From positions 120,126 through 184,125 of the forward strand of contig NZ_NSGG01000016.1 of the NCBI RefSeq assembly GCF_002295065.1: a stretch of 64,000 bases of DNA, read 5' to 3'. Of this stretch, positions 16,082-24,909 are shown one piece after another. The DNA is from Mesorhizobium sp. WSM3859 (GTDB taxonomy: Bacteria; Pseudomonadota; Alphaproteobacteria; Rhizobiales; Rhizobiaceae). The notes under the pieces are model-generated. The model was not told the DNA's origin and did not search any database. It was given only the letters and a program-made list of their open reading frames with translations. Numbering within the stretch: the stretch's first letter is position 1; the number at the start of each line of letters is the position of its first letter. Position numbers and translations under genes: made by a program.

Positions 16082-17320
16082 ATGAACGCCCACAGCATCT
16101 CAATAACTAATACGCGCCTTCTGTTGTACAGGCGCATGTTCATTGCTGAACGATTTCTGATTTCCTTCGCGATGGGCATTTTTGCGCTGTTTCCAGTCTA
16201 CCTGTTGTCGGTTGGGCGCGACGAGATCTTTTTTGGTTCGATCTCAGCAGCAGGCATGGCGGCAGCTATATTAATAGTTTTGATCAGTCCTACCCTGACA
16301 CGCCAGTTTAGCGTGCGGAGGCTCGCACCCATCGGCGGGCTTCTCTATGCAGCAGCCTGCGTGACCATACTCTTGAACGAATTGTCGGGGGCGCGCGCGA
16401 CGTTCCCCTACTTCCTCAGCTACATGCTGCAATCAGGCGGATGGGCGCTGCACTTCACTATGGGCTCGATATGCATTTCCGCCCTTTCAAGCGATGCAGA
16501 CCGGCCATCGAGCTTCATGGCCTACTCTGCTTTCTCCACCCTAGGGTTAACCTGCGGACCGCTGCTGAGCAGCCTCCTTACCCGGTTCGCCGGCTTGGGC
16601 ACGCTGGATATGTTCGTTCTGGCAATGCTCGCGGCGACGGCAGGGTCAGCATTGTCATCGTGGGCAGCGCAACGTGCAGCGAACATCCGCGAAGCAGATG
16701 TTCCGAATAACACCTCGATTGGGCGCGACCTTCTCAATCTCCTCTTCAGCAAACCTGCTCTGTTTTTTGTTCTTGTACTGTTGTCCGCAAGCATTTACAC
16801 TTGCTTGATAAACTTCCAGGCCCTATTTGCGAATAATGCAGGTCTTCCGTACGAAATATTCTTTGGCTTTTGGGCCATAGGAGTAGTCGGCTCCAGATTT
16901 GCAATTGGTCCGCGCGTAACCCGCAGTGCGGCCGACCGCACCTTGCCGCTACTCCTGGGCGGGACGGTCGTTTCGCTTCTCGGCTTTCACTACTCCCCAG
17001 GCCACCCCGTCATTTATGCAATGGCATCGCTGGCGACCGGCATAACTTATGGGCTATCCTATCCTATGATGCAGGCAGAAGCCGTCCGCGTGACTGCGCC
17101 GCAGTCCCGGACTTTGGTGCAGATCGTTTTCAGCCTTTGCTATTTTCTTGGCCTGTATTTCTTCCCTTTCGCCGCCGGGCTCGTCTCAGTCCAGCTGGGA
17201 TACGACACGCTGACGCTGTTGATTGCCGGCTTGGCTCTGCTGCAAACGGCTATCGCTCTCCTTGGCTATCGCATCATCCGGCGCAAGCGGACCCCGACCG
17301 TGCTTGAGACTAAAGGCTGA
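16082..17320 (+). CDS. MFS transporter
   Basis: A 412-residue inner-membrane protein with about 12 hydrophobic segments, a cytoplasmic loop near residues 190-215, and a basic C-terminus. It has the layout of the major facilitator superfamily but no sugar- or drug-specific signature that I recognise. It is the first gene of a same-strand run: saccharopine-dehydrogenase-like, lysine-hydroxylase remnant, cupin/MetRS fusion. The next gene starts 11 bp after its stop. In natural-product clusters such a gene usually exports the end product, which is the most likely role here by context only. Confidence 0.85.
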   Translation: MNAHSISITNTRLLLYRRMFIAERFLISFAMGIFALFPVYLLSVGRDEIFFGSISAAGMAAAILIVLISPTLTRQFSVRRLAPIGGLLYAAACVTILLNELSGARATFPYFLSYMLQSGGWALHFTMGSICISALSSDADRPSSFMAYSAFSTLGLTCGPLLSSLLTRFAGLGTLDMFVLAMLAATAGSALSSWAAQRAANIREADVPNNTSIGRDLLNLLFSKPALFFVLVLLSASIYTCLINFQALFANNAGLPYEIFFGFWAIGVVGSRFAIGPRVTRSAADRTLPLLLGGTVVSLLGFHYSPGHPVIYAMASLATGITYGLSYPMMQAEAVRVTAPQSRTLVQIVFSLCYFLGLYFFPFAAGLVSVQLGYDTLTLLIAGLALLQTAIALLGYRIIRRKRTPTVLETKG

Positions 17321-17331
17321 AGTTGGGCACA

Positions 17332-18567
17332 ATGCACGGGAGATCACACGTCATCATCGGAGCCGGGCCGGTCGGTCGGGCAGTGGCGCTGCAACTTGCG
17401 GACCAGCCGGACTCTTTCGTTGTCGTGATTGACAGGAGCCATTCTGCGCTTGCTATGGCGCAACGACTTCTGGGCAATCTCGAAAACGTTCGCTTCGACG
17501 TGTCGTTGGGTCCATCCGCTCTCTTGGTTCAAGCCCGATCGCTGATCATGGCGACGTCTTGGAGAGATTCCCGAGTTTTGGTAGGCAAGCTTTTGCATCA
17601 AACGCACGAGGCAGGTCTACACACCCCTATTATTTGCGTCGGCAGGCCTAGCCTCGGGGATCCTGACATTCTCCCGGTACCGCCTAACGGTCCGCCCGTA
17701 GTCTTGGGAGCGGGTCTCGAACCAGGAATGGTTGAATCTTTAGTCTCGCTGGTTGCGGCTGAAATAAAGGACATAGAGAGCGTAGTAACTCATTGCGGAG
17801 GGATTCCCAGAATTCCGGAGCCTCCGCTGAACTATGCTCTCGCCTTTGGGCGTCGGCTGCCCATAGAGCAGAGGCTCGCGTTGGCTCGAATCGATGGCCA
17901 GGCCGTAACGCGAAATCGATTTGAAAGCGTATCTCAGCTGTTCGTGGATGGTATCGGGCTTCTCGAAGCATACGATGACGCAATGGTTTCGTCGACGGCT
18001 GCAGAGGCTCATCCTAGCATTCCAACGCTTCGACAATTGACTGTGCGGTGGCCTGGCTTTGCCGATGGCGTTCGGATGTTGCATCGACTCGGGCTGCTGT
18101 CCGACGAGGAGATCGAAATCGGGAGCGCGCGCCTACAGGTCAAGGAGGTCACGGAGGCGCTTTTATGTCGCCAGAGCCCAAATGACGATGGCGACCAGGT
18201 CGTCCTTGTCATCGCCATTGAGGATCGTCAAGGGCGGGTTGGCCGCTGGACGTGCATCCTGCGCTCCGAGCTTCAGGAGCGAGGCATCTCAAGCATGGCT
18301 ATCGCCACCGCAGTTCCGGTGGCCGCAGCCGTGGAATGCGTCACGCGTCAACAGTTGCGGGGTCCCATACACCCCGGCAAAGCCGCGCTCGCCGACGTCG
18401 CCGCGATGGCCCTCGAGCAACTGAGGAGAAGCCGGATCGCTGTCCTAGCCGAGCGCGCGAACGGGCTGTTGGAAACAAGCACGATTTTGGGAGCCGGTCA
18501 TGCGAAGACGAAAGACACTACTCGTGGGGAGCGGATCAGCAAACCTGGCACCGCTGATCTGCCTTAA
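17332..18567 (+). CDS. Saccharopine dehydrogenase-like oxidoreductase
   Basis: About 411 residues. The N-terminal VIIGAGPVGRA is a Rossmann NAD(P) site. Later blocks such as CGGIPRIPEPPLNYALAFG and VRWPGFADGVRML place it in the saccharopine dehydrogenase/lysine 6-dehydrogenase group. ATG 17332 is preferred to the TTG at 17323. Its 3' end overlaps the next gene's start (18500), which suggests translational coupling. Known pathways starting with lysine hydroxylation and a cupin/MetRS enzyme make N6-(carboxymethylamino)lysine, which resembles saccharopine; this enzyme could cleave it to hydrazinoacetate and aminoadipate semialdehyde. That role is inference. Simple lysine or alanine dehydrogenase activity is the alternative. 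Confidence 0.75.
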   Translation: MHGRSHVIIGAGPVGRAVALQLADQPDSFVVVIDRSHSALAMAQRLLGNLENVRFDVSLGPSALLVQARSLIMATSWRDSRVLVGKLLHQTHEAGLHTPIICVGRPSLGDPDILPVPPNGPPVVLGAGLEPGMVESLVSLVAAEIKDIESVVTHCGGIPRIPEPPLNYALAFGRRLPIEQRLALARIDGQAVTRNRFESVSQLFVDGIGLLEAYDDAMVSSTAAEAHPSIPTLRQLTVRWPGFADGVRMLHRLGLLSDEEIEIGSARLQVKEVTEALLCRQSPNDDGDQVVLVIAIEDRQGRVGRWTCILRSELQERGISSMAIATAVPVAAAVECVTRQQLRGPIHPGKAALADVAAMALEQLRRSRIAVLAERANGLLETSTILGAGHAKTKDTTRGERISKPGTADLP

Positions 18568-18850
18568 GGAGCGGGGGCCCTCAGTTCTGGATTCGCTGGA
18601 ACTTTTTGAGCGCCGCGACAGCGCAGAATGGCACCCGGGCATCGCTTTTGAGGGGTTTGATGCTCCAAGTGGCGTTGTTACTCGCTGAACTTCGCTGAGT
18701 TGCCCCACTCGGGGGTCTCGCCGAACGGGCTGCGGTGGTGGCGAAGGCGCTGCAAGACCGGCACGTGTTTCAATCTGCTCAAGGTTGCCCGGAGACCTTG
18801 CTAGCGGCATGGCCAACGCGAAATTTGAGAGTGGAAACGAAATGATCTGT
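18500..18850 (+). pseudogene. Lysine/ornithine N-hydroxylase (IucD/SidA family), broken
   Basis: An open frame of 62 codons from ATG 18500 (GGAG 6 nt upstream) carries the FAD-site text LLVGSGSANLAPL and the family block LFERRDSAEWHPGIAFEGF, then departs from the family and stops at 18688. Near 18755-18850 another frame gives QGCPETLLAAWPTRNLRV, which may be the family's C-terminal end, so roughly 350 residues seem deleted. Intact members use FAD, NADPH and O2 to hydroxylate the lysine side-chain nitrogen, the first step in hydrazine-forming pathways. If no other copy exists in the genome, the cluster here cannot make its own substrate. Confidence 0.6.
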
Positions 18851-20839
18851 CCCCAAGTAATAGATCTAAAAAATGACACACGCCGGGTCCCCATCTCGAT
18901 CGAAGGGGGCATCGTCATGCATGATCCCTTCCCGGAAGGGGGCGACGTTTCCGTCCGACTGTTGAAGTTCAGTCCAGGCGCGACCACTTGCCGTCACAAC
19001 CATACGGAAGTCGAATTTTGGACGGTGATCTCTGGCGGCGTTCGAATACATCTAGACGAAAAGACGTTCCTGCTGCTTGGCGGAGAGAGCATTAGGCTAG
19101 ACCCGCTGAGCAGGCACAGGATTGAGGCTTTGGACAGCGGTGCAGTCATGCAGACGGTGTGGTGGCACAGCCGTGCAGCCTTCGAAGAGGCGACTTCCAC
19201 GAATGAAGCGATAGGAAAGAGCAGACCGCTGCTGCTGGTGCCCGCAATGCTTACCCCGAATGGGAACATGCATATAGGTCATGCCTCAGGGCCGTTCCTC
19301 CACGCGGATGTGTTGCGCCGAATTGCTGAGACCGGCGGCCGAGAGGTTTTCGTGCTGCAGGGCACGCATGGTCACCTTGAGCATATTGCAATTGCGGCCG
19401 ACGCTGCTGGACTGGAATACTATCAGTTGGCCGAGAAAAACACGGCTGCTTTCCAGGAGGCTCTGCATCGGCTCAATGCAGATTCGGATATTTTCCTTGG
19501 GACAAAGCCTGACCGCCGCGGCAAGGCGGTCGTACTCGAGGTCTTCAAGCGGCTTTGCAGCAAGGGCCTGATCGCTGAAAGAGAGCATTTGGTCCCGTAT
19601 GACGTCCAAAGTGGGCGCTTCAAGGTGGACGCCTTCGTCCACGGCAAATGTCCCTATTGCGGCGGCTATTCCTCCGGTCACGAATGCGAGGATTGCGGCG
19701 CGCTGGTCCTCGATGCCGAACTCCAGGATCCGGTCGATCTCGACGGGCGCTCGCTGGAACATCGTCCCCTGAAGCGCCTTTTCCTGAAGCTCGCTCCATT
19801 GCATGACGCACTGGAATCCTTCGCCTCGCGGAACTTCCTGCCCATTTACGCCAAGCTCTATGTCGAGTCCTGGCTGTCCCGGGGGCTTCCGGCAGTCTGC
19901 ATTTCAAACCCAAACCGGGAGGGAATTCGGATTCCAATCCCTGGATTTGAATGCCAGCGGTTTACCATCACCATGGAACACGTGCCTCGGCACTTGCTCG
20001 CCTTAGAAACGGTAAGGGAAAAGAGCGGATGCCCCGCCTTCTGGTATCAAATCCCACGGGACGAGATGCCGGAGCTGGACATTCTCTTCGGGGCGGACAA
20101 CGCCTTCGGACGTCTGCTGGTTATTCCCGGGGTACTTTCGGCGCTTGATCTCCATGAGATGCTCCCCCGACGGATTTTCGTCAACCAGATGCTCACGCTT
20201 GAGGGGAAGAAGTTCTCAACATCACGAAATCACGCAATCTGGGTGAACGACATCGCTGCGGAAGAAACTGCCGAGCCGCTTCGCTTCTACTTGTGTCGCT
20301 GTCGTCCGGACGGTTCTGTCGAGGACTTCTCCATGGGTGCCTACGAGAGCTGGAAACGGGACTTCTGGGACGGACGGCTGGCGAGATCGGTCGCGAAGGC
20401 TAACGAGGTCATCGGGCGGGTCGCGACAGACGAGCTCCCGTGTCCTGGCCAGTGGTCAGCCACCGACATTGCGTTCCTCGCGGACTGCAGACGCTTCAAC
20501 GCGGAAGTGCGGGCGCGGTTCGAAGCGGATTACCCGGACGTACGTCAGCTGACACGCGCAATCGAGGCGTTCGTCGACGCAATTGACCGCTATTCATGTT
20601 CAGTGCTGCAAGTTCCGGCTGCGCCGAAGGTGAAGGAGGCGCTTGCCCGGTCTGCGGCCCGCGCTGTGACCTTCGCGCTCGTCGGACTCTCTGTCGCGGC
20701 ATACCCGGTCGTACCTGATTTCGCCATTTCCATCGCAAGGAGTCTGGGGCTAGGCCTTCCCAAGCTCAGCTGGTTCGACCGCGACTGGATGGCCGAGCCA
20801 GTCCGTCTCTCTGCAAGCTACGACGCCGGCGGCCGTTGA
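18842..20839 (+). CDS. Cupin / methionyl-tRNA synthetase-like fusion (hydrazine synthetase type)
   Basis: A 665-residue two-domain protein. The N-terminal about 130 residues are a cupin with a perfect first motif, G-x5-H-x-H-x3-E-x6-G (HNHTEVE), and a second motif ending PLSRH. The rest is a class I synthetase: MHIGH signature, a Cys4 zinc knuckle (CPYCGG...CEDCGA), and KKFSTSR for KMSKS. The same fusion forms the N-N bond in s56-p1 and triacsin biosynthesis (Spb40/Tri28 type): the synthetase domain esterifies N6-hydroxylysine with an amino acid such as glycine, and the cupin rearranges the ester to a hydrazine. The linked hydroxylase remnant and saccharopine-dehydrogenase-like gene support this. 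A true second MetRS is unlikely given the fusion. ATG 18842 is preferred over TTG 18785. Confidence 0.85.
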   Translation: MICPQVIDLKNDTRRVPISIEGGIVMHDPFPEGGDVSVRLLKFSPGATTCRHNHTEVEFWTVISGGVRIHLDEKTFLLLGGESIRLDPLSRHRIEALDSGAVMQTVWWHSRAAFEEATSTNEAIGKSRPLLLVPAMLTPNGNMHIGHASGPFLHADVLRRIAETGGREVFVLQGTHGHLEHIAIAADAAGLEYYQLAEKNTAAFQEALHRLNADSDIFLGTKPDRRGKAVVLEVFKRLCSKGLIAEREHLVPYDVQSGRFKVDAFVHGKCPYCGGYSSGHECEDCGALVLDAELQDPVDLDGRSLEHRPLKRLFLKLAPLHDALESFASRNFLPIYAKLYVESWLSRGLPAVCISNPNREGIRIPIPGFECQRFTITMEHVPRHLLALETVREKSGCPAFWYQIPRDEMPELDILFGADNAFGRLLVIPGVLSALDLHEMLPRRIFVNQMLTLEGKKFSTSRNHAIWVNDIAAEETAEPLRFYLCRCRPDGSVEDFSMGAYESWKRDFWDGRLARSVAKANEVIGRVATDELPCPGQWSATDIAFLADCRRFNAEVRARFEADYPDVRQLTRAIEAFVDAIDRYSCSVLQVPAAPKVKEALARSAARAVTFALVGLSVAAYPVVPDFAISIARSLGLGLPKLSWFDRDWMAEPVRLSASYDAGGR

Positions 20840-21467
20840 ATAGCCGATCAAAGACTTCGGGCGTTCACCGCAGCCACTTTTCGAGAATCAGCCCCAGGGA
20901 TGCGAGCAAGACAAGTGCATCGTGGGCTTCGTCTTTGATCAGCCTTGTCACCGAAACGACGCCGATGTCGTCCGGCTCGGGCGAAGTCTGAAGTGTTGAT
21001 GGCCTTTCAAAAGCGCGGCTAAACGACGACAAGAGTTGGTTGTGTGTAGCAAAGTTTTTTCTGTGTCATGAAGCTCGCTCGGCACCGGCCGCTGTCATGC
21101 CGCTCAGTACGGCCAGGAACGGAGGCTGGCGCGACTCAGAAAGAGGCCTACGGAGTGTGCGTACGCGGGGTGCTGTTTGCGCTACAGCCGCGCCTCCAGG
21201 CGCCCGAAGGCAGCGGACGGTAGATCCGCATCCGAGCGATTGGTAGTGGATCAAAAGCTCCGGAAATCTGTGCCGCTGACCATCGAATCCCGGTGGTTCT
21301 TCCGCGCCGCCCCACATGATTTGAGCGCCAACATCAGCAGTCGCTGGTGCCCTGATGTGCCGGCCAGGCTTCAATGACGGGGAAGTGGGAGGATGGCGCG
21401 TTTGCGGGTGTGTCGCCGGTCTGGCGTCTGACGATCGTATACTATCCGACACTGGTTCTGTCGCTTT
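20840..21467. other. Region without a recognisable gene
   Basis: No gene recognised. On the minus strand a short text, PDDIGVVSVTRLIKDEAHDA followed by LVLLASLGLILEKWLR, ends near 20870; it looks like a protein tail but matches no family I know. The rest shows only overlapping low-quality frames. Confidence 0.3.
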
Positions 21468-21483
21468 TGTTGGGTCCACGACA
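21468..21483 (+). promoter_or_regulatory. NifA upstream activator sequence
   Basis: TGTTGGGTCCACGACA is a perfect TGT-N10-ACA, the NifA binding consensus, placed about 100 bp before the -24/-12 element at 21572. This is the usual spacing for NifA acting on sigma-54 RNA polymerase through DNA looping. Confidence 0.75.
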
Positions 21484-21571
21484 CCGGTCTTTTTCGCCGA
21501 GCTCTTGTCTGGCCACACGCCAATCCGCTGAAAAGCAATCACAACGTTTTTATTTTGCTGGGTCGGCCAAA

Positions 21572-21588
21572 TTGGCACGAGTTTTGAA
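21572..21588 (+). promoter_or_regulatory. Sigma-54 (-24/-12) nifH-type promoter
   Basis: TTGGCACGAGTTTTGAA matches YTGGCACG-N4-TTGCW at all but one key base (TTGA for TTGC). With the UAS at 21468 and a nifH start at 21675 it is recognisable as a duplicated nifH promoter. The only intact genes downstream on this strand are those of the gibberellin operon from 22013. Confidence 0.75.
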
Positions 21589-21674
21589 GCTCCTTCGTTG
21601 TGAGCCGGGAGCCGCCGACCGACCTTCATTTCGTGGATGACACCGCGATCGATGGAACGAAGAAAGAAAAGCAA

Positions 21675-21880
21675 ATGTCAAATCCGCTTCAGATAGCTTT
21701 CTATGGCAAGGCCGCCCCGGCGAGACCGCCCCGTACCCAAACAGGCGCCGCCCTTGTCGACCCTTGCGCAGGAAATCTTGATGGCCGGCTGCGACTCAAA
21801 GGCCGGCCCACCACACTCGCTTAATCCTGACTTCAAAGGCGCAGGATAAAGTTCTGCATCTCGCCCCGCGCGGTATGCCT
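21675..21880 (+). pseudogene. nifH: nifH head, broken copy
   Basis: From ATG 21675 the frame reads MSNPLQIAFYGKAA, the start of nitrogenase iron protein (MS.LRQIAFYGKGG). After frame changes come EILMAGCDSKA (family: KILIVGCDPKADST) and AQDKVLHLAPRG (family: AQDTVLHLAA). The P-loop GGIGKST is ruined and the gene ends after roughly 70 codon-equivalents. It carries a nif promoter and UAS upstream, so it appears to be a leftover of a nifH duplication that now acts as leader for the gibberellin operon. Confidence 0.75.
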
Positions 21881-22012
21881 GGAAAGTTATACGTTGGCCA
21901 ATCTTGATAATCGAGCCGGCTACGCCGCGGAGGACGTCTACATGCCGTCTTACGTCATTCGCTCCCCGCAGCGCCTTCCGCGCTTCCATCGCTTAGAGAG
22001 TGAAGTGCCACC

Positions 22013-23215
22013 ATGTCCGAACACCCCTTGCCGACACTGCCGATGTGGCGCGTCGATCACATCGAGCCCTCGCCCGAGATGCTGGCGCTACGCGCCAACG
22101 GTCCGATCCACCGCGTGCGCTTCCCGTCCGGGCACGAAGGCTGGTGGGTGACAGGCTACGACGAGGCCAAGACGGCGCTGTCAGACGCGGCGTTCCGGCC
22201 CGCGGGAATGCCGCCGGCGGCATTCACCCCGGATTCGGTGATTCTCGGTTCGCCGGGGTGGCTGGTCTCGCACGAGGGGGGCGAGCACGACCGGTTACGC
22301 ACGATCGTGGCGCCGGCCTTCAGCAACCGCAGGGTGAAGCTGCTCGCCCAGCAGGTCGAGGCGATCGCCGCACAGTTGTTCGAGACGTTAGCTGTCCAGC
22401 CCCAGCCCGCCGACCTGAGGCGCCACTTCTCCTTTCCGCTTCCGGCCATGGTCATCAGCGCGCTGATTGGGGTGCTCTATGAGGATCACGCCTTTTTCGC
22501 CGGGCTGTCCGACGAGGTGATGACGCACCAGCATGAAAGCGGTCCGCGCAGCGCGTCTCGCCTGGCCTGGGAAGAACTGCGCGCCTACATTCGCGGCAGG
22601 ATGTGGGACAAGCGCCAGGATCCGGGCGACAACCTGCTGACGGATCTGCTCGCGGCGGTCGACCAGGGCAAGGCGACCGAGGAAGAGGCGATCGGCCTGG
22701 CGGCGGGCATGCTGGTGGCTGGGCACGAGAGCACCGTCGCGCAGATCGAATTCGGCCTGCTGGCCATGTTCCGCCATCCGAAACAGCGCGAACGCCTGGT
22801 CGGCGATCCATCCCTGGTGGACAAGGCGGTGGAGGAAATCCTGCGCATGTACCCGCCGGGCGCGGGCTGGGACGGCATCATGCGCTATCCGAGGACCGAC
22901 GTGATTATCGCGGGCGTGCATATCCCCGCGGAGAGCAAGGTGCTCGTCGGCCTGCCGGCGACATCGTTCGATCCGCGCCATTTCGACGACCCGGAAATCT
23001 TCGATATCGGACGCGACGAAAATCCGCACCTGTCGTTCTCGCACGGGCCGCACTACTGCATCGGCATGGCGCTGGCCAGGCTGGAACTCAAGGTGGTGTT
23101 CGGTTCGATCTTCCAGCGCTTTCCCGCGCTGCGCCTGGCCGTGGCGCCCGAAGCGCTGAAGTTGCGCAAGGAGATCATCACTGGCGGGTTCGAGGAGTTC
23201 CCGGTGCTCTGGTGA
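22013..23215 (+). CDS. cyp112: Cytochrome P450 CYP112 (GA12 to GA9 oxidase)
   Basis: A 400-residue soluble class I P450. The I-helix oxygen site is AGMLVAGHEST, the ExxR is VEEILRM, and the haem loop is FSHGPHYCIG. In rhizobia CYP112 oxidises and removes C20 of GA12 to give GA9. It is the first gene of the conserved order CYP112-CYP114-ferredoxin-SDR-CYP117-GGPS-CPS-KS, which secures the identity. The ATG at 22013 starts MSEHPLPTLPMW, as in known copies. The nearest promoter elements upstream are the NifA UAS (21468) and -24/-12 site (21572), with a dead nifH head between. Confidence 0.95.
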   Translation: MSEHPLPTLPMWRVDHIEPSPEMLALRANGPIHRVRFPSGHEGWWVTGYDEAKTALSDAAFRPAGMPPAAFTPDSVILGSPGWLVSHEGGEHDRLRTIVAPAFSNRRVKLLAQQVEAIAAQLFETLAVQPQPADLRRHFSFPLPAMVISALIGVLYEDHAFFAGLSDEVMTHQHESGPRSASRLAWEELRAYIRGRMWDKRQDPGDNLLTDLLAAVDQGKATEEEAIGLAAGMLVAGHESTVAQIEFGLLAMFRHPKQRERLVGDPSLVDKAVEEILRMYPPGAGWDGIMRYPRTDVIIAGVHIPAESKVLVGLPATSFDPRHFDDPEIFDIGRDENPHLSFSHGPHYCIGMALARLELKVVFGSIFQRFPALRLAVAPEALKLRKEIITGGFEEFPVLW

Positions 23216-23309
23216 TTCACGGACGCCGCCGGGAACCGCGATCTTCTACCGCAACTTGCCGGCGCCCCTGGCGCGCGCAAGTCAGATCTCCAGCCAACAG
23301 GTAACCAAG

Positions 23310-24599
23310 ATGGACGTGCAAGAAACCATGGCAGCATGCCCGGACGCCTTTGCCGAACTGGCGTCGCCAGCGTGCATCAACGACCCGTATCCATTCATGC
23401 GGTGGTTGCGCGAGCACGATCCGGTGCATCGCGCGGCGTCGGGCCTCTTTCTGTTGAGCCGCCACGCCGACATCTACTGGGTGCTCAAGGCCACGGGCGA
23501 TGCGTTTCGGGGACCGGCTCCGGGCGAACTGGCGCGCTATTTCCCGCGCGCGGCGACCAGCCTTTCGCTCAGTCTGCTGGCGTCCACGCTAGCGATGAAG
23601 GAACCACCGACGCATACGCGTCTGCGCCGGCTGATCTCGCGCGATTTCACCATGCGCGAGATCGACAACCTGCGGCCGAGCATCGCGCGCATCGTCGCAG
23701 CGCGCCTGGACGCCATGGCGCCCGCGCTGGAGCGCGGGGAGGCGGTGGACCTGCATCGGGAATTCGCGCTGGCCTTGCCCATGCTGGTCTTCGCCGAACT
23801 GTTCGGCATGCCCCAGGACGACATGTTCGGGCTCGCCGCCGGCATCGGCGCCATTCTGGAAGGCTTGAGCCCGCACGCCAACGATCCCCAACTCGCCGCG
23901 GCGGACGCGGCCAGCGCCAAGGTGCAAGCTTACTTCGGCGACCTCATACAGCGCAAACGCACCGATCCCCGCCACGACATTGTGTCGATGCTGGTCGGCG
24001 CACACGACGGCGATGCCGACACGCTGTCGGATGCGGAGTTGATCAGCATGCTGTGGGGCATGCTGCTGGGCGGCTTCGCCACCACTGCTTCGAGTATCGA
24101 CCATGCCGTCTTGGCGATGATGGCGTTTCCCGAACAGCGGCACTGGCTGCAGGGGGACGCCGCGGACGTGAAGGCATTCGTCGAAGAAGTCCTGCGCTGC
24201 GACGCGCCCGCCATGTTCAGCTCCATTCCGCGTATCGCTCAGCGCGACATCGAACTGGGCGGCGTGGAAATCCCAAAGAACGCGGACGTGCGCGTGCTGA
24301 TCGCGGCCGGCAATCGCGACCCGGAAGCCTTCGCCGATCCCGACCGCTTCGATCCCGCGCGATTCTACGGCACCAGTCCTGGCATGTCGAGCGATGGGAA
24401 GATCATGCTGAGCTTCGGCCACGGCATCCACTTCTGCCTCGGTGCGCAACTCGCCCGGGCGCAGTTGGCCGAGAGCCTGCCGCGGATCCAGGCGCGCTTC
24501 CCCACGCTGGCATTGGCCGAGCAGCCGACCCGGGAGCCCTCCGCGTTCCTTAGGACGTTCCGCGCGCTGCCGGTGCGGCTGCAAGCGCAGGGGGGCTGA
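23310..24599 (+). CDS. cyp114: Cytochrome P450 CYP114 (ent-kaurenoic acid oxidase)
   Basis: About 429 residues, with I-helix LLGGFATTASS, ExxR in VEEVLRC, and haem loop FGHGIHFCLG. In the rhizobial pathway CYP114 hydroxylates ent-kaurenoic acid at C7 and contracts ring B to GA12-aldehyde, needing the ferredoxin encoded right after it. ATG 23310 (MDVQETMAAC) is the likely start; the frame is open further upstream to 23256. The stop is followed after one base by the ferredoxin ATG. Confidence 0.94.
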   Translation: MDVQETMAACPDAFAELASPACINDPYPFMRWLREHDPVHRAASGLFLLSRHADIYWVLKATGDAFRGPAPGELARYFPRAATSLSLSLLASTLAMKEPPTHTRLRRLISRDFTMREIDNLRPSIARIVAARLDAMAPALERGEAVDLHREFALALPMLVFAELFGMPQDDMFGLAAGIGAILEGLSPHANDPQLAAADAASAKVQAYFGDLIQRKRTDPRHDIVSMLVGAHDGDADTLSDAELISMLWGMLLGGFATTASSIDHAVLAMMAFPEQRHWLQGDAADVKAFVEEVLRCDAPAMFSSIPRIAQRDIELGGVEIPKNADVRVLIAAGNRDPEAFADPDRFDPARFYGTSPGMSSDGKIMLSFGHGIHFCLGAQLARAQLAESLPRIQARFPTLALAEQPTREPSAFLRTFRALPVRLQAQGG

Positions 24600-24600
24600 G

Positions 24601-24909
24601 ATGCGCGTCGTGGTCGACCAGGACCTGTGCGGAACCACCGGGCAGTGCGCGCTGACGCTGCCGGGCACCTTTCGCCAGCGCGAACCGGACGGAGTGGCCG
24701 AACTGTGCATGGCAACGATTCCGCAGGCGCTGCACGCCGCCGTGCGACTCGCAGCCAGCCAGTGCCCAGTCGCCGCCATTCTGGTCATCGAAGGCGACGC
24801 TGGCGATGAGGAGCTCGCCAGCGCCGACCCTGCGCCTTCTCCGGTGGAGGTCGAGCGGCATGCCGCGAAAGACCAACGCAATCCAGGAGGACACGATGGG
24901 GCGGTTTGA
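24601..24909 (+). CDS. P450-type ferredoxin of the gibberellin operon
   Basis: A 102-residue small iron-sulfur protein. Cluster ligands are in DLCGTTGQCALTLP and, later, SQCPVAAI, the C-x5-C...CP pattern of bacterial P450 ferredoxins. It delivers electrons to CYP114, for which ring contraction depends on this partner. The tail after about residue 75 is long and polar. The last 14 bp overlap the SDR gene start (24896), consistent with tight co-translation. Confidence 0.92.
   Translation: MRVVVDQDLCGTTGQCALTLPGTFRQREPDGVAELCMATIPQALHAAVRLAASQCPVAAILVIEGDAGDEELASADPAPSPVEVERHAAKDQRNPGGHDGAV

Noticed and set aside
21066..21674. 202-residue minus-strand frame across the nif promoter
   Set aside because: It overlaps the UAS and -24/-12 element, has no family features, and looks like random open sequence.
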